Below the pieces are notes generated by a model. It saw only the letters and a list, made by a program, of their open reading frames with translations. It did not search any database and was not told where the DNA came from. Below, one piece after another: positions 1 through 7,186 of a stretch of DNA of 15,749 bases. Both the position numbers and the translations under genes were made by a program. Position 1 is the first letter of the stretch. Each line of letters opens with the position of its first letter. The stretch is from NCBI GenBank assembly GCA_900768695.1, contig CAAGDY010000382.1, positions 1 to 15,749 on the forward strand, read 5' to 3'. This DNA comes from an uncultured Anaerovibrio sp. (lineage in GTDB: Bacteria > Bacillota > Negativicutes > Selenomonadales > Selenomonadaceae).

Positions 1-265
1 GCTTCGTGGGTGAAATGTAGAAGACCTTGAATGGCTCTCAAAAATTATCCATGTAATGGAATTTCAGATTTTGTTCGCACAAATCTTGTTTATTTTTATT
101 CTGCATCCGCACGGCGGACACAGAATCCAACATCTGGCTTGAAATCATGTGTGCATGATTTCTTATTGCATTGTTTAGTTTTCAAGGAACACTGCCTCCC
201 GTCTGTAAGGAAACCATCAAGGCTTTGTAAGCTCTCTGTAAGGCCTCCGTGCGGGTCAGCTTTTA
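1..265 (-). other. Structured leader, probably of an rRNA operon lying beyond the left edge
   Basis: No convincing gene is seen here. Read on the minus strand, downstream of two tandem promoters, the region contains the motif GTTCCTTGAAAACTAAACA (complement of 172-190), which resembles the sequence found ahead of 16S and 23S rRNA genes in many Bacillota. It also folds into several hairpins: a perfect 9-bp stem with a 4-base loop at 141-162, a long stem at 98-126 (ATTCTG with CAGAAT enclosing TCCGC/GCGGA), and a stem at 67-86 with one bulged T. Short ORFs here have no ribosome binding sites and no recognisable product. I infer a stable-RNA leader. The 16S 5' end itself is not within the window, so another structured RNA transcript remains possible. 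Confidence 0.5.
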
Positions 266-266
266 C

Positions 267-295
267 ATAATATCTCAATCCGTTCAACTTGTCAA
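267..295 (-). promoter_or_regulatory. Consensus sigma-70/sigma-A promoter (P2)
   Basis: On the minus strand a perfect -35 TTGACA (290-295) is followed by a 17-base spacer and a -10 TATTAT (267-272). Transcription would start near 260 and run left into the structured leader. It is the downstream member of a tandem pair; the -10 elements lie 95 bases apart, a layout typical of rRNA operons. Confidence 0.75.
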
Positions 296-345
296 GAACT
301 TTTTGAAATATTTTTTATTGTCACCGCAATCCTCAAGAATACCTC

Positions 346-383
346 AGCGGCAACGATGTATATACTACTACATCATTACCGCT
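346..383. repeat. Imperfect inverted repeat overlapping promoter P1
   Basis: Fifteen-base arms (346-360 and 369-383) flank an 8-base loop, TATACTAC, with two mismatched positions. The dyad lies directly over the spacer and -10 of promoter P1, just downstream of the pilO stop. It has no adjacent T-run on the minus strand, so it is a poor intrinsic terminator for the pilus operon. It could be a protein-binding dyad or simply a chance structure. Confidence 0.5.
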
Positions 384-390
384 TTGTCAA
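362..390 (-). promoter_or_regulatory. Consensus sigma-70/sigma-A promoter (P1)
   Basis: On the minus strand -35 TTGACA (385-390), a 17-base spacer and -10 TAGTAT (362-367). It lies 8 bases beyond the pilO stop codon and reads in the same direction as the pilus operon, toward the left edge. With the second consensus promoter 95 bases further on it forms a tandem P1-P2 pair. Confidence 0.7.
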
Positions 391-398
391 CACATCTG

Positions 399-917
399 TT
401 AAACTTTTTCTGAAAAAATTTTAAATCTCAATCCGCAGTCCAGCATATCCCCCTTCTGGCTTACTGTCAACGCATCTACCTGCACCAGCCGCTGACCGTT
501 CTGCAGGTTTCTTAAAAAGTGCAATAGAGAAAAATAATCACCTGTCAGCTTTGCCCTGACCGGCATTACAGACAGGCCGTTTTCCTCAGCTGCCTCTTCC
601 GGGCACAGTTCACGCAGTCTCATTCCGGAGCTGTCCGAAAGAGCCTTGACGCTCTGCAAGAAAGCCGCCGTCTGCATATCATCCGGCAGCAGACCTGCCA
701 CCCGCTCTTTTTCCTTCTCTATCTCCATCTGATATTTTTCCACATCAGGATGCTCCTGCCGCAACCCCTCCAGCATAGCATACTCCTCCCTCAGCTCGTG
801 GAGCTTTCCTTCCTGCTCGGCCAACAGCCTGACAAAACCCGCGCCTTGCCATATTGCTACCGCCCAGCATACGGACAACAGGCACAGTGAAAATATGCAC
901 ATTCGCCACTTCTTCAT
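399..917 (-). CDS. pilO: Type IV pilus inner-membrane alignment protein PilO
   Basis: PilO pairs with PilN in the inner membrane and links the cytoplasmic PilM and motor to the periplasmic pilus assembly. The 172-residue product has the expected plan: a short cytoplasmic N-terminus (MKKWRM), one membrane helix at about residues 6-27, a coiled coil rich in E, K, L and R at about 30-75, then a small alpha/beta domain in which a segment near 'KLTGDYFSLLHFLRNLQ' matches the usual PilO/GspM core. I chose the ATG at 917 rather than the in-frame ATG at 938 because 917 has GAGGACGGA just upstream, and 938 would overlap the end of the preceding gene. It is the last gene of the pilus operon, 7 bases after the PilM-PilN gene. 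Individual PilO proteins are poorly conserved, so the call rests on fold pattern and position. Confidence 0.75.
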   Translation of the reverse strand: MKKWRMCIFSLCLLSVCWAVAIWQGAGFVRLLAEQEGKLHELREEYAMLEGLRQEHPDVEKYQMEIEKEKERVAGLLPDDMQTAAFLQSVKALSDSSGMRLRELCPEEAAEENGLSVMPVRAKLTGDYFSLLHFLRNLQNGQRLVQVDALTVSQKGDMLDCGLRFKIFSEKV

Positions 918-924
918 TCCGTCC

Positions 925-2055
925 TCACAGCTTCCCATTCAGCTGAAAACTAATCAGCCCATCATTTCCTGCATCTGCGGCTGCCAGGTATATTTTCCCC
1001 TGAAAAAACTCCTCATCCTCCTGCAGCTTTTCCATCAGCCTCGACACCTGGCCATAGCCGACTGCCTTGCCAGACAGCACCATTTTTTGCCCGGCCTCCG
1101 CAGATACTCCTGTCAGCCAGATTCCCTCTGACATGATTTTTCCGGCATTGACCAGCAATCCCTGTCCGCTCAATCCGTTTTCGTGTATTTTTTCCAGCAT
1201 CCGGTTTTTCCTTTCTATGATTTTTCTATCTTTTTCTATACCCTTCTGTCTTTCCCTGATATCTGACAACAGGGAAAGCCTCTCCCTGCAATACTGGATT
1301 TCCTGCGCCTGCCCATAAAGCTCTCCGCCCAGCCATAACCCTGCCATAGCGCAGAATAACAGGCTGATACCCCACAATACAGCACTACAGCGAAGCCAGT
1401 TCCACCTGTACAGAAACGGCTTGCCACGGAGAAAGCGCACTCCTCCCTGTGCCAGCCCGGCGCATGCACCGTATACAGCCCCATGAATTCCCAATGAGGC
1501 CTTTTCCCCAGGAGCCAGTAGTTCAGAACCACTTTTCACATGTCTGATATCAGACTGGCAAAAAAGAATACATCCCTCTACGTTGAAATACTGTTCCCAA
1601 AAGACAGTCTTTTCCTTCAGGCTATCCTTCAAAATGCCACCAATCCTAAACATATCGCTGTCGTCCAGTCTTTCATAGCCAATAGCATGTCTTCTGTGCC
1701 AACCTGATGCGGCCGCAAAATCCAGCTTTATTCCCTGTATCAGCTCTCCTGGATGTAAGGCTGGAAATTCTTTTTCGTAATAAAACACCTCCTGCCCATC
1801 CAAAACAAGATAACAAGCCGTATCCTCATGCACAGCCTGCAATCCCTTCATGGCGGCCCGCTCCCAGAATTCTACATTGGATTCGCTCCCTGCCCGCATC
1901 ACCTCGTCATGCCATACCAGCTGCTGCCTGTTATTCCCTGAACATTCCGTTAGCGCCAGGCTTACGCTGTTATCCTGGACAAAAATCCCCATACAGCTAT
2001 ATCTTTTTGCTGTCAGCCAGGCTCTCAACCGCCCCATGCTCCATATACATTTCAT
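925..2055 (-). CDS. PilM-PilN fusion (GspL-like) pilus assembly protein
   Basis: This 376-residue protein appears to join two normally separate parts. Residues about 20-205 look like a shortened, diverged PilM actin-like cytoplasmic domain, starting 'MGIFVQDNSVSLAL' and ending 'YGACAGLAQGGVRF', which resembles the C-terminal GLALR region of PilM. One membrane helix follows at about 222-245, then a coiled coil (about 248-293), then a PilN-like domain with 'IWLTGVSAEAG...MVLSGKAVGYGQVSRLMEKLQ'. The same architecture is seen in GspL of type II secretion. It would recruit the motor ATPases and dimerise with PilO, encoded immediately downstream. A GTG at 2061 is an alternative start; the ATG at 2055 is preferred because GGGGG lies about 9 bases upstream. 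The gene begins 16 bases after the preceding stop. Whether ATP binding is retained cannot be judged here. Confidence 0.7.
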   Translation of the reverse strand: MKCIWSMGRLRAWLTAKRYSCMGIFVQDNSVSLALTECSGNNRQQLVWHDEVMRAGSESNVEFWERAAMKGLQAVHEDTACYLVLDGQEVFYYEKEFPALHPGELIQGIKLDFAAASGWHRRHAIGYERLDDSDMFRIGGILKDSLKEKTVFWEQYFNVEGCILFCQSDIRHVKSGSELLAPGEKASLGIHGAVYGACAGLAQGGVRFLRGKPFLYRWNWLRCSAVLWGISLLFCAMAGLWLGGELYGQAQEIQYCRERLSLLSDIRERQKGIEKDRKIIERKNRMLEKIHENGLSGQGLLVNAGKIMSEGIWLTGVSAEAGQKMVLSGKAVGYGQVSRLMEKLQEDEEFFQGKIYLAAADAGNDGLISFQLNGKL

Positions 2056-2071
2056 ACTCACCAGCCCCCAA

Positions 2072-2506
2072 CTAGCCTATCCTTTCCAAAATCACCTTTC
2101 CCTGTTCCCTGTCAACCTCCAGGCACCACTGCAGCATGTAGACATTCCCCAGCATCATCGTCTCCCTGTATTCTGCATAGACCACCAGAATAATTTTTCC
2201 ATCGCTGTTCTTGCCAGTTACCCGGTATCTCATACTATCCCGCTCCCCTGCTGACAGCTCCACTATCCTCCATTCCTCCATGCCCAAAAGTTCATCTGCC
2301 CTGCCAATATCCTGCTGTAGCATAATCCGATGCTCCTCCAGCACATCCTCGGCCAGCAGCTGCAACGGCAGGTTTTTCTCCGTCAGCATAACCAGCTGAC
2401 ACTCCCTCTGACTGAGCAGAAACACAAGCACAGCAATTGCCAGAAAACTGCCCAAAACCCAGGTTCCCAGAAGTGTCGCACTGCCACTCTCACTACCTGT
2501 TCTCAC
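2072..2506 (-). CDS. Minor pilin-like protein, PilX/GspK position
   Basis: The 144-residue product has a short polar N-terminus (MRTGSESG) followed by a hydrophobic helix (about residues 10-32) and a soluble C-terminal domain. After the glycine comes SATLLGT, with no glutamate at +5, as is usual for GspK- and PilX-type tip pseudopilins. It is the fourth in a row of pilin-like genes, matching the GspH-I-J-K order, and probably helps to cap or initiate the pilus. It starts at GTG (2504-2506), which overlaps the stop of the previous gene (GTGA), implying translational coupling. At 144 residues it is far shorter than true GspK and lacks room for the large insert domain. Sequence similarity alone would not identify it; the assignment is mostly positional. 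Confidence 0.6.
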   Translation of the reverse strand: MRTGSESGSATLLGTWVLGSFLAIAVLVFLLSQRECQLVMLTEKNLPLQLLAEDVLEEHRIMLQQDIGRADELLGMEEWRIVELSAGERDSMRYRVTGKNSDGKIILVVYAEYRETMMLGNVYMLQWCLEVDREQGKVILERIG

Positions 2507-3063
2507 AGTTCATCACCAGCCTCCGTCACAGCATCATTTTCACTATCTTCGCATACCCTCTCCAAACCATAGCTGTACATCGTCCTATCAAGGCGAAAAA
2601 CATGACCAGTATTCTGATTGCACCCCGCTATGACAACCCGCACCTTGTCCGGAGCAAGCAGCTGAAAGTAACACTCCTTCAGCACAACTGCCGACAGTGA
2701 TGTATTGCCAAGAATCGGCTGGCTGTTTTTCCTTATCCAAAAGGTACCGTCCTCTGACAACCTGGTGAACCTGTAATATTGCCAATAATCATTATTTTCA
2801 TTTTTATAGTTTCTGCGAATTTTCAGATTTACGCTATGACTATCCATTACCTCCGACTGCAGCTCACGGCAATACCTCACATCCTGGGCAATCTCTTCCA
2901 TTGGGACGCGTACCTGCTGCATCAGTTCCCAATCCCCCAGAAAATCCTGATAATACCTGACCCCCATGCCAAACAGGGTCAGTATAGCACCGCTCAGCAA
3001 CAATATCATCGGCATGGCGGCCAGCATCTCGACGAGAGAAAAGCCATCCTCACTGCGTGCCAT
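2503..3063 (-). CDS. Prepilin-type minor pilin, PilW/GspJ-like
   Basis: This is a 186-residue minor pilin with a class III signal: MARSEDG, then cleavage before FSLVEMLAAM with glutamate at +5 and a hydrophobic helix to about residue 30. The C-terminal half is a beta-rich, charged domain with no motif I can name. The start at 3063 is preferred over upstream in-frame codons because it places the prepilin motif seven residues from the start and has AGGAAG about 7 bases upstream; it overlaps the end of the preceding pilin gene by 14 bases. PilD encoded in the same operon should process it. The position between PilV-like and GspK-like genes and the size fit PilW/GspJ, which belongs to the pilus-priming tip complex. 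Confidence 0.7.
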   Translation of the reverse strand: MARSEDGFSLVEMLAAMPMILLLSGAILTLFGMGVRYYQDFLGDWELMQQVRVPMEEIAQDVRYCRELQSEVMDSHSVNLKIRRNYKNENNDYWQYYRFTRLSEDGTFWIRKNSQPILGNTSLSAVVLKECYFQLLAPDKVRVVIAGCNQNTGHVFRLDRTMYSYGLERVCEDSENDAVTEAGDEL

Positions 3064-3412
3064 CAGACACTTCCTTTTCCAGCGCAAAATGATGCACCCC
3101 CTGTCCTGTCCGCCACTCTGCCTGTACACGATAGCGCACAAGTCCCTGAATATCCGTATTTTCCCTGACAGACAGCAGCTGAATCTCATATCCGTTTTCA
3201 TTCCTGCTCCATGTCCCCAAATCACCCTGCCGTTGCTCCACACAGAGCCTGTCCAGCTGCTCCCGCACCATGCACTCGGCTGTAACTATCCCCTCCAATT
3301 CCTTCATATCTCTCAGCTGCCCGGTAACATACGCCATACTGGCAATCATTGCCACAAGCAAAAACACCGCACCCAGTGCATCTAAAATAAAATATCCATC
3401 CTCATGATTCAT
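3050..3412 (-). CDS. Prepilin-like minor pilin, PilV/GspI-like
   Basis: A 120-residue minor pilin. The N-terminus MNHEDG is followed by YFILDALGAVFLLVAMIA, a prepilin-type helix. The residue at +5 is aspartate rather than the nearly invariant glutamate, which could affect methylation or helix packing, but the acidic character is kept. The remaining ~85 residues are polar and probably form the globular head. The start overlaps the previous stop as ATGA (3409-3412) and has a strong GGAGGAG about 8 bases upstream. Its size and place as the second of four minor-pilin genes match GspI/PilV. ComGE-like proteins are a further possibility. Confidence 0.65.
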   Translation of the reverse strand: MNHEDGYFILDALGAVFLLVAMIASMAYVTGQLRDMKELEGIVTAECMVREQLDRLCVEQRQGDLGTWSRNENGYEIQLLSVRENTDIQGLVRYRVQAEWRTGQGVHHFALEKEVSDGTQ

Positions 3413-3900
3413 ATCTGCCGCTCCTCCAGCCGCACACGACCTACAGTATCCACAACCACCCTCTGTTCATGTCCGCCTTTTTGCAATACAACTGTACCCG
3501 CTGTGGAATGTCCCCGTGGAGAAAACTGGAATTTAGCCCGATTTGTATACATCTTCATACCATTCTCAACCTTTCGCCAGTTCATCACCTTCATCTGATG
3601 ATAAATATAATGCGCCCCCTGAGATATAGCAAAGGAGGGCTGGGCAGGCTTTTTATCGTAGTTTTCTACATGGCAATAATCCATACCATGGCTCCAGCTC
3701 TGAACATACCGCAAATCATTCAGCAGGCACAGTGCTTCATATTTCAACTGAAGCCTGTCCATCTGCACACAGCGTGGCAACGCGGATGACACCAGCAGCA
3801 TGGCAAGTCCCAGGCACAATACCAGCTCCAGTATACTTCCACCTGCCTCATCACTGCCAACTCCGGCGCAATGCTCATCCATCATACATTTGCGTACCAT
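3409..3900 (-). CDS. Prepilin-like minor pilin, FimT/GspH-like
   Basis: A 163-residue protein with a prepilin-like segment: EAGG followed by SILELVLCLGLAML. Cleavage between the two glycines would put glutamate at +5, as expected. The leader of about 20 residues is longer than in the neighbouring pilins. The C-terminal part contains 'FQFSPRGHSTAGTVVLQ', a pattern resembling the FSP.G....GT region of GspH/FimT pseudopilins. The open frame extends upstream to 4275, but that stretch is out of frame with pilD. The ATG at 3900 is supported by AGGAG 8 bases upstream; an ATG at 3885, overlapping the pilD stop, lacks one. The gene therefore overlaps pilD by 19 bases. It is first of the H-I-J-K-type set and may also bind DNA if the system serves competence, which is speculation. 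Confidence 0.7.
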   Translation of the reverse strand: MVRKCMMDEHCAGVGSDEAGGSILELVLCLGLAMLLVSSALPRCVQMDRLQLKYEALCLLNDLRYVQSWSHGMDYCHVENYDKKPAQPSFAISQGAHYIYHQMKVMNWRKVENGMKMYTNRAKFQFSPRGHSTAGTVVLQKGGHEQRVVVDTVGRVRLEERQI

Positions 3901-4475
3901 CTCAGCATCTCCTGTCCATACAGCATGGCCAACAAACTGCCTGCCGTTAAAAATGGTCCCAGCGGGATTTTCTGCTCCGGCTTCCCGCCCTTGAGCATAC
4001 TGCTCGTATATATCTTCAGAGCCATCAATCCACCCAGCAAAAATGTCAGCCAGAAGGCCGCAGGAACTGCATCCCAGCCGACAAGCACTCCCGCTCCTGC
4101 CGCAAAACACACATCCCCGAATCCCATGCCGCCACGGCTCAGCAAAAATACAGCCAGCATCAGAGCGAAAAACAGTATGCCACCGCCCGCGGCCGAAGCC
4201 AGATATCCCCCTTCGCCCAGAGCCTCCTCTGTCAATGCAAAGATAAGTCCTACTGCAATCATGCTGGCAGACCACCTATGATACAGCTTCCCATATATAC
4301 CGTCCAGCACCGCCGCCGGCACCATCCAGACAGTACACACCGCCAGCCGGCATAACTCCATAATATTTCTGGCCAGAGCGAGCTCACATGCAAAAACCGT
4401 CACCAGCGCTACCGCGATAATTCTCTTGTGCAACCAGAGCTGCCTGCCAATTTCCCTGCTGCCCGTTGCCATCAT
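3882..4475 (-). CDS. pilD: Prepilin peptidase, short form (A24 family)
   Basis: The enzyme cuts the leader from the prepilins encoded around it. It is a polytopic membrane aspartyl protease. The two catalytic aspartates expected for family A24 are visible: D58 in 'AAVLDGIYGKLYH' and D121 in 'GGMGFGDVCF' (the GxGD motif). The characteristic C-terminal 'KIPLGPFLTAGSLLAML' is also present, and about six hydrophobic segments can be counted. At 197 residues it lacks the N-terminal cysteine-rich methyltransferase domain of classical PilD, so mature pilins may not be N-methylated unless another enzyme does it. The start overlaps the pilA stop (ATGATG at 4470-4475). Classical bifunctional PilD is about 250-290 residues; this length is nearer to TadV/CpaA-type or archaeal peptidases. 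Confidence 0.85.
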   Translation of the reverse strand: MMATGSREIGRQLWLHKRIIAVALVTVFACELALARNIMELCRLAVCTVWMVPAAVLDGIYGKLYHRWSASMIAVGLIFALTEEALGEGGYLASAAGGGILFFALMLAVFLLSRGGMGFGDVCFAAGAGVLVGWDAVPAAFWLTFLLGGLMALKIYTSSMLKGGKPEQKIPLGPFLTAGSLLAMLYGQEMLRWYANV

Positions 4476-4915
4476 CCAGCCGTCCCGCCGGAAGCACTGC
4501 CATCTCCCTTGCCGAATTCATCCACCGTATGTCCTTGGAACTGTGCTTCCTCACCGCTAGAAGCCAGTGCATACTCCGTGGCAGTAATATCCACAATACC
4601 GCCATCCTTCAGTATACACTTTCCTTTGGGCGGGGTAAGCCTATCCAGATGCGCCACATATTCATCCAAATCCACCGTGATATCCGCAGGATTAGCGCCA
4701 TTGTGCAGCTGATACATGGTAATCGCCGCATCGAGCGTCTGCAAATCAGACTGAATCTTGGCTGTATTGGCCATGGCCATCGTGTTGGTATACCTGGGTA
4801 CGGCAAAGGCCACAATTACCCCTACAATGCCAATATAGACCAGCAGCTCCAGCATGGAAAAGCCGGATTCATTCCTCGTCAATCTTATCAATCTTTTCCA
4901 TATATTTACCAACAT
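4472..4915 (-). CDS. pilA: Type IV major pilin (type IVa-like)
   Basis: This is probably the main structural subunit. An 18-residue basic leader ending NESG precedes FSMLELLVYIGIVGVIVAFAVPRY, a canonical prepilin helix with glutamate at +5, followed by the usual proline. The ~105-residue head continues 'DLQTLDAAITMYQLHNG', typical of the alpha1-C region of PilA/GspG-type pilins, and includes a short 'TPPKGKCILKDGG' stretch. The single cysteine means no classical C-terminal disulfide loop. The tail is glycine- and serine-rich. The ATG at 4915 is chosen over the TTG directly before it because GAGGGGG lies about 7 bases upstream. It sits 19 bases after pilC, and its strong ribosome binding site suits a highly made protein. 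GspG-like pseudopilin is the main alternative. Confidence 0.8.
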   Translation of the reverse strand: MLVNIWKRLIRLTRNESGFSMLELLVYIGIVGVIVAFAVPRYTNTMAMANTAKIQSDLQTLDAAITMYQLHNGANPADITVDLDEYVAHLDRLTPPKGKCILKDGGIVDITATEYALASSGEEAQFQGHTVDEFGKGDGSASGGTAG

Positions 4916-4934
4916 CAAAATTCCCCCTCATAAA

Positions 4935-6134
4935 TCACATTACACTCATCAAATCAAGTATCGGCAGTACCGTACTCATAACTATGAAGCCAGTTATTCC
5001 TCCCAGCAACAGCATAACAACCGGCTCAGCCAGCACATTTACCCTTTCCAGTAGCAAATCCACCTCCCCCTGGCAGGCCTCACCTGCATAAGCCAGCATT
5101 CCTGCCATTTCCCCTGACCGCTCGCCAGCCTTTACCATGGATAAAACCATAGCCGGAAACAGGCCGCACTTCTCCATGCATACGCCAAGGCTATACCCCT
5201 GTTCAAGCTGTATGGACATGGACTCATAAGCAAATTGCCAGTACATATTCCCGCCCATGCTTCTGGCTACATCAAGTCCATGATTGATTCTGATGCCACT
5301 GCGCACCAGCATAGACAACGTTGACAGAAACACTGCCTGCTCACTCCTCATGCACAATTTCCCCCATATCGGCAGGAGAAGTAGCAATCTGTCCATAGCT
5401 ATACCAATCCCTCTAAAACGCCTACACACGAATTTCAGCAAAAGACCAACCGCCAATGCCGCCGCAGGCAACAACGCCCACATCTCAGGAACACTGCCCA
5501 GGCTTAGCAACAGCTGCGTTGACCAGGGCAGTTCCACGTTAAAACCTGCAAAGACATCCGCAAACACCGGCAAAACCTGATACAGCAGAAACACCAGCAG
5601 AACGGCACTTAGAACGCACAGCAGTCCCGGATAAGCCAATGCCATTTTTAGCTTATGCTCATTTTCGTGCCTCTTTTTAAGAAGTGTATACATTCGCTCA
5701 AAAACCTCTGCCAGATTGCCGGACAGCTCACCTCCTTTTACCATGATAATCATAGTCTGTGAAAACACACCCTCCAAAGACTGCATCGATTCAGACAAGG
5801 AATAGCCATTCTCCAGATACTCCAGCAGTTTTTCTATATTTCTTCTGCCGAAAGCATCCGTATCCTCCAAAAAGATTTTTACCGCCTCTGTAATGGGCAG
5901 CCCTGCTCCCAGCATCACATACATCTGACGACAGAAATGGATTCTGAAGCCTCCTGCCGCATGAATCATGTTCCTCTGCAGGAAAGTCTTCAGGCGGCTT
6001 TCCCTATGAAGCCCCGTCAGCGTCATCCCCCGCTCTCTTAGCCTTTGCACCGCTTCCGTCCTATCTGCCGCCGATATGCGCCCCTTCCGGCGCAGGCCGT
6101 GAGCGTCTACACCCTCAAATTCATACATTTCCAT
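4935..6134 (-). CDS. pilC: Type IV pilus platform protein PilC (GspF family)
   Basis: PilC is the inner-membrane platform on which PilB and PilT act to add or remove pilin subunits. The 399-residue product has the full family plan: an N-terminal segment 'YEFEGVDAHGLRRKGRI', a first GspF domain at about 65-190 with 'FCRQMYVMLGAGLPITEAV' and 'GGELSGNLAEVFERM', membrane helices at about 167-190 and 218-237, a second GspF domain at about 265-390 with 'LSMLVRSGIRINHGLDVA' and 'AGERSGEMAGML', and a last helix 'PVVMLLLGGITGFIVMSTVLP'. The gene starts 6 bases after pilT. An ATG two codons downstream is an alternative start. Nothing appears truncated. Confidence 0.92.
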   Translation of the reverse strand: MEMYEFEGVDAHGLRRKGRISAADRTEAVQRLRERGMTLTGLHRESRLKTFLQRNMIHAAGGFRIHFCRQMYVMLGAGLPITEAVKIFLEDTDAFGRRNIEKLLEYLENGYSLSESMQSLEGVFSQTMIIMVKGGELSGNLAEVFERMYTLLKKRHENEHKLKMALAYPGLLCVLSAVLLVFLLYQVLPVFADVFAGFNVELPWSTQLLLSLGSVPEMWALLPAAALAVGLLLKFVCRRFRGIGIAMDRLLLLLPIWGKLCMRSEQAVFLSTLSMLVRSGIRINHGLDVARSMGGNMYWQFAYESMSIQLEQGYSLGVCMEKCGLFPAMVLSMVKAGERSGEMAGMLAYAGEACQGEVDLLLERVNVLAEPVVMLLLGGITGFIVMSTVLPILDLMSVM

Positions 6135-6140
6135 ACCAGC

Positions 6141-7175
6141 TCACCCGACACTCAGGGCCTTGCCAAAATCGCGCCGCAGGAGATTGCTCCTGCGCAGTAT
6201 ATCAACAGCCATATCCATTGTCTGCATCCCCTCGGACATACCGGCCTGAATAATGTTGTACAGTTGCTCATATCTACCACTACGGATAATATTCCTGGCC
6301 GCGTGATTGACACTAAGGCATTCCACGGCACACTGCTTCATGCCGCCTCTCCCCGGCAACAGCTTCTGTGTACAGACACCTTGCAATGACGCGGCCAGCA
6401 GTGACCTTGCCATAGCCTGCTGTGGCTCAGGATGCATGCTGATAATTCTCTCCACAGCCTCAATCACACTACCTGCATGCATGGTTGCCACCACATAATG
6501 CCCCGATACGGACGCATTCAGCACAGCCTGCACCGTCCTGTAATCCCTGAGCTCGGAAACCATGATAATATCCGGCCCCTGCCGCATGGCATTTTCAACA
6601 GCCTGAAAATAATCCCTGAAATCCACTCCTTTTTCCAGCTGGCTGACCAGCCCGTAATCCTTGCTGAACAAAAACTCCACCGGATCCTCCAGCGTCAGTA
6701 TGTGAAAATTTCCCGTGCGGTTCAAATCCTCCAGCAAAGCCGCCACTGTCGTGCTTTTTCCTGCGCCTGTCGCCCCGGTTACCAGCAACAGCCCCTGCCG
6801 CATATTCCGGAAATTCCCCACAATGCCCGCCTGCCCCAGCTTCTCCAAATCCGGAATCTGTCTGGGCAGGGTACGGATAGCAAAGGCAATCCCGCCCCGC
6901 TTTCTGTAAGCGTGAACCCTGTACCGCCAGCTATCCATCTCCCACGCACAATTTACAGCGCTGTCCTGGTGCATTTTTTCCCAGTCCTCTTCCTTAACCA
7001 TCAGCTTAAAAAGCTCATATATGTCCTTCTCCGTAGGCACATATTCCTTCAGATGTGACAGCACATCTCCCCTGCGCCAGCAGACCGGCTCATCAGCCGT
7101 CAGATGTACATCCGATATTCCCGCCTCGGACGCACAGCGCAAAATCCGCATAAAATCACTTTTTCTCAAGCACAT
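6141..7175 (-). CDS. pilT: Pilus retraction ATPase PilT
   Basis: PilT is the hexameric cytoplasmic ATPase that drives pilus depolymerisation. In 344 residues it shows a PAS-like N-terminal domain containing 'ISDVHLTADEPVCWRRGD', Walker A GATGAGKS (134-141), the Asp box ILTLEDPVEF (159-168), a Walker B region 'PDIIMVSELRD' (201-211), the His box ATMHAGS (230-236) and the PilT-specific C-terminal motif AARNIIRS (292-299) followed by 'MSEGMQTMD'. This last motif distinguishes it from PilB. The usual glycine before the catalytic glutamate is serine here (SELRD), though the glutamate is kept. It is well placed 11 bases after pilB with GGAGAGG upstream. Its presence implies retractile pili and so twitching or DNA uptake; that is inference. 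Confidence 0.93.
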   Translation of the reverse strand: MCLRKSDFMRILRCASEAGISDVHLTADEPVCWRRGDVLSHLKEYVPTEKDIYELFKLMVKEEDWEKMHQDSAVNCAWEMDSWRYRVHAYRKRGGIAFAIRTLPRQIPDLEKLGQAGIVGNFRNMRQGLLLVTGATGAGKSTTVAALLEDLNRTGNFHILTLEDPVEFLFSKDYGLVSQLEKGVDFRDYFQAVENAMRQGPDIIMVSELRDYRTVQAVLNASVSGHYVVATMHAGSVIEAVERIISMHPEPQQAMARSLLAASLQGVCTQKLLPGRGGMKQCAVECLSVNHAARNIIRSGRYEQLYNIIQAGMSEGMQTMDMAVDILRRSNLLRRDFGKALSVG

Positions 7176-7186
7176 ATCCTCTCCCC

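Noticed and set aside
31..287. Short ORFs in the left-end region on both strands
   Set aside because: They overlap strong hairpins downstream of tandem promoters, lack ribosome binding sites and give no recognisable protein.
3064..3243. Longer 246-residue version of the PilW-like protein
   Set aside because: The extension overlaps the PilV-like gene and would bury the prepilin cleavage site 60 residues into the protein.
3901..4275. Longer 288-residue version of the FimT-like protein
   Set aside because: The extra part lies wholly within pilD in another frame and is Cys/Gly/Arg-rich shadow sequence; 3900 has a proper ribosome binding site and keeps the prepilin signal near the N-terminus.
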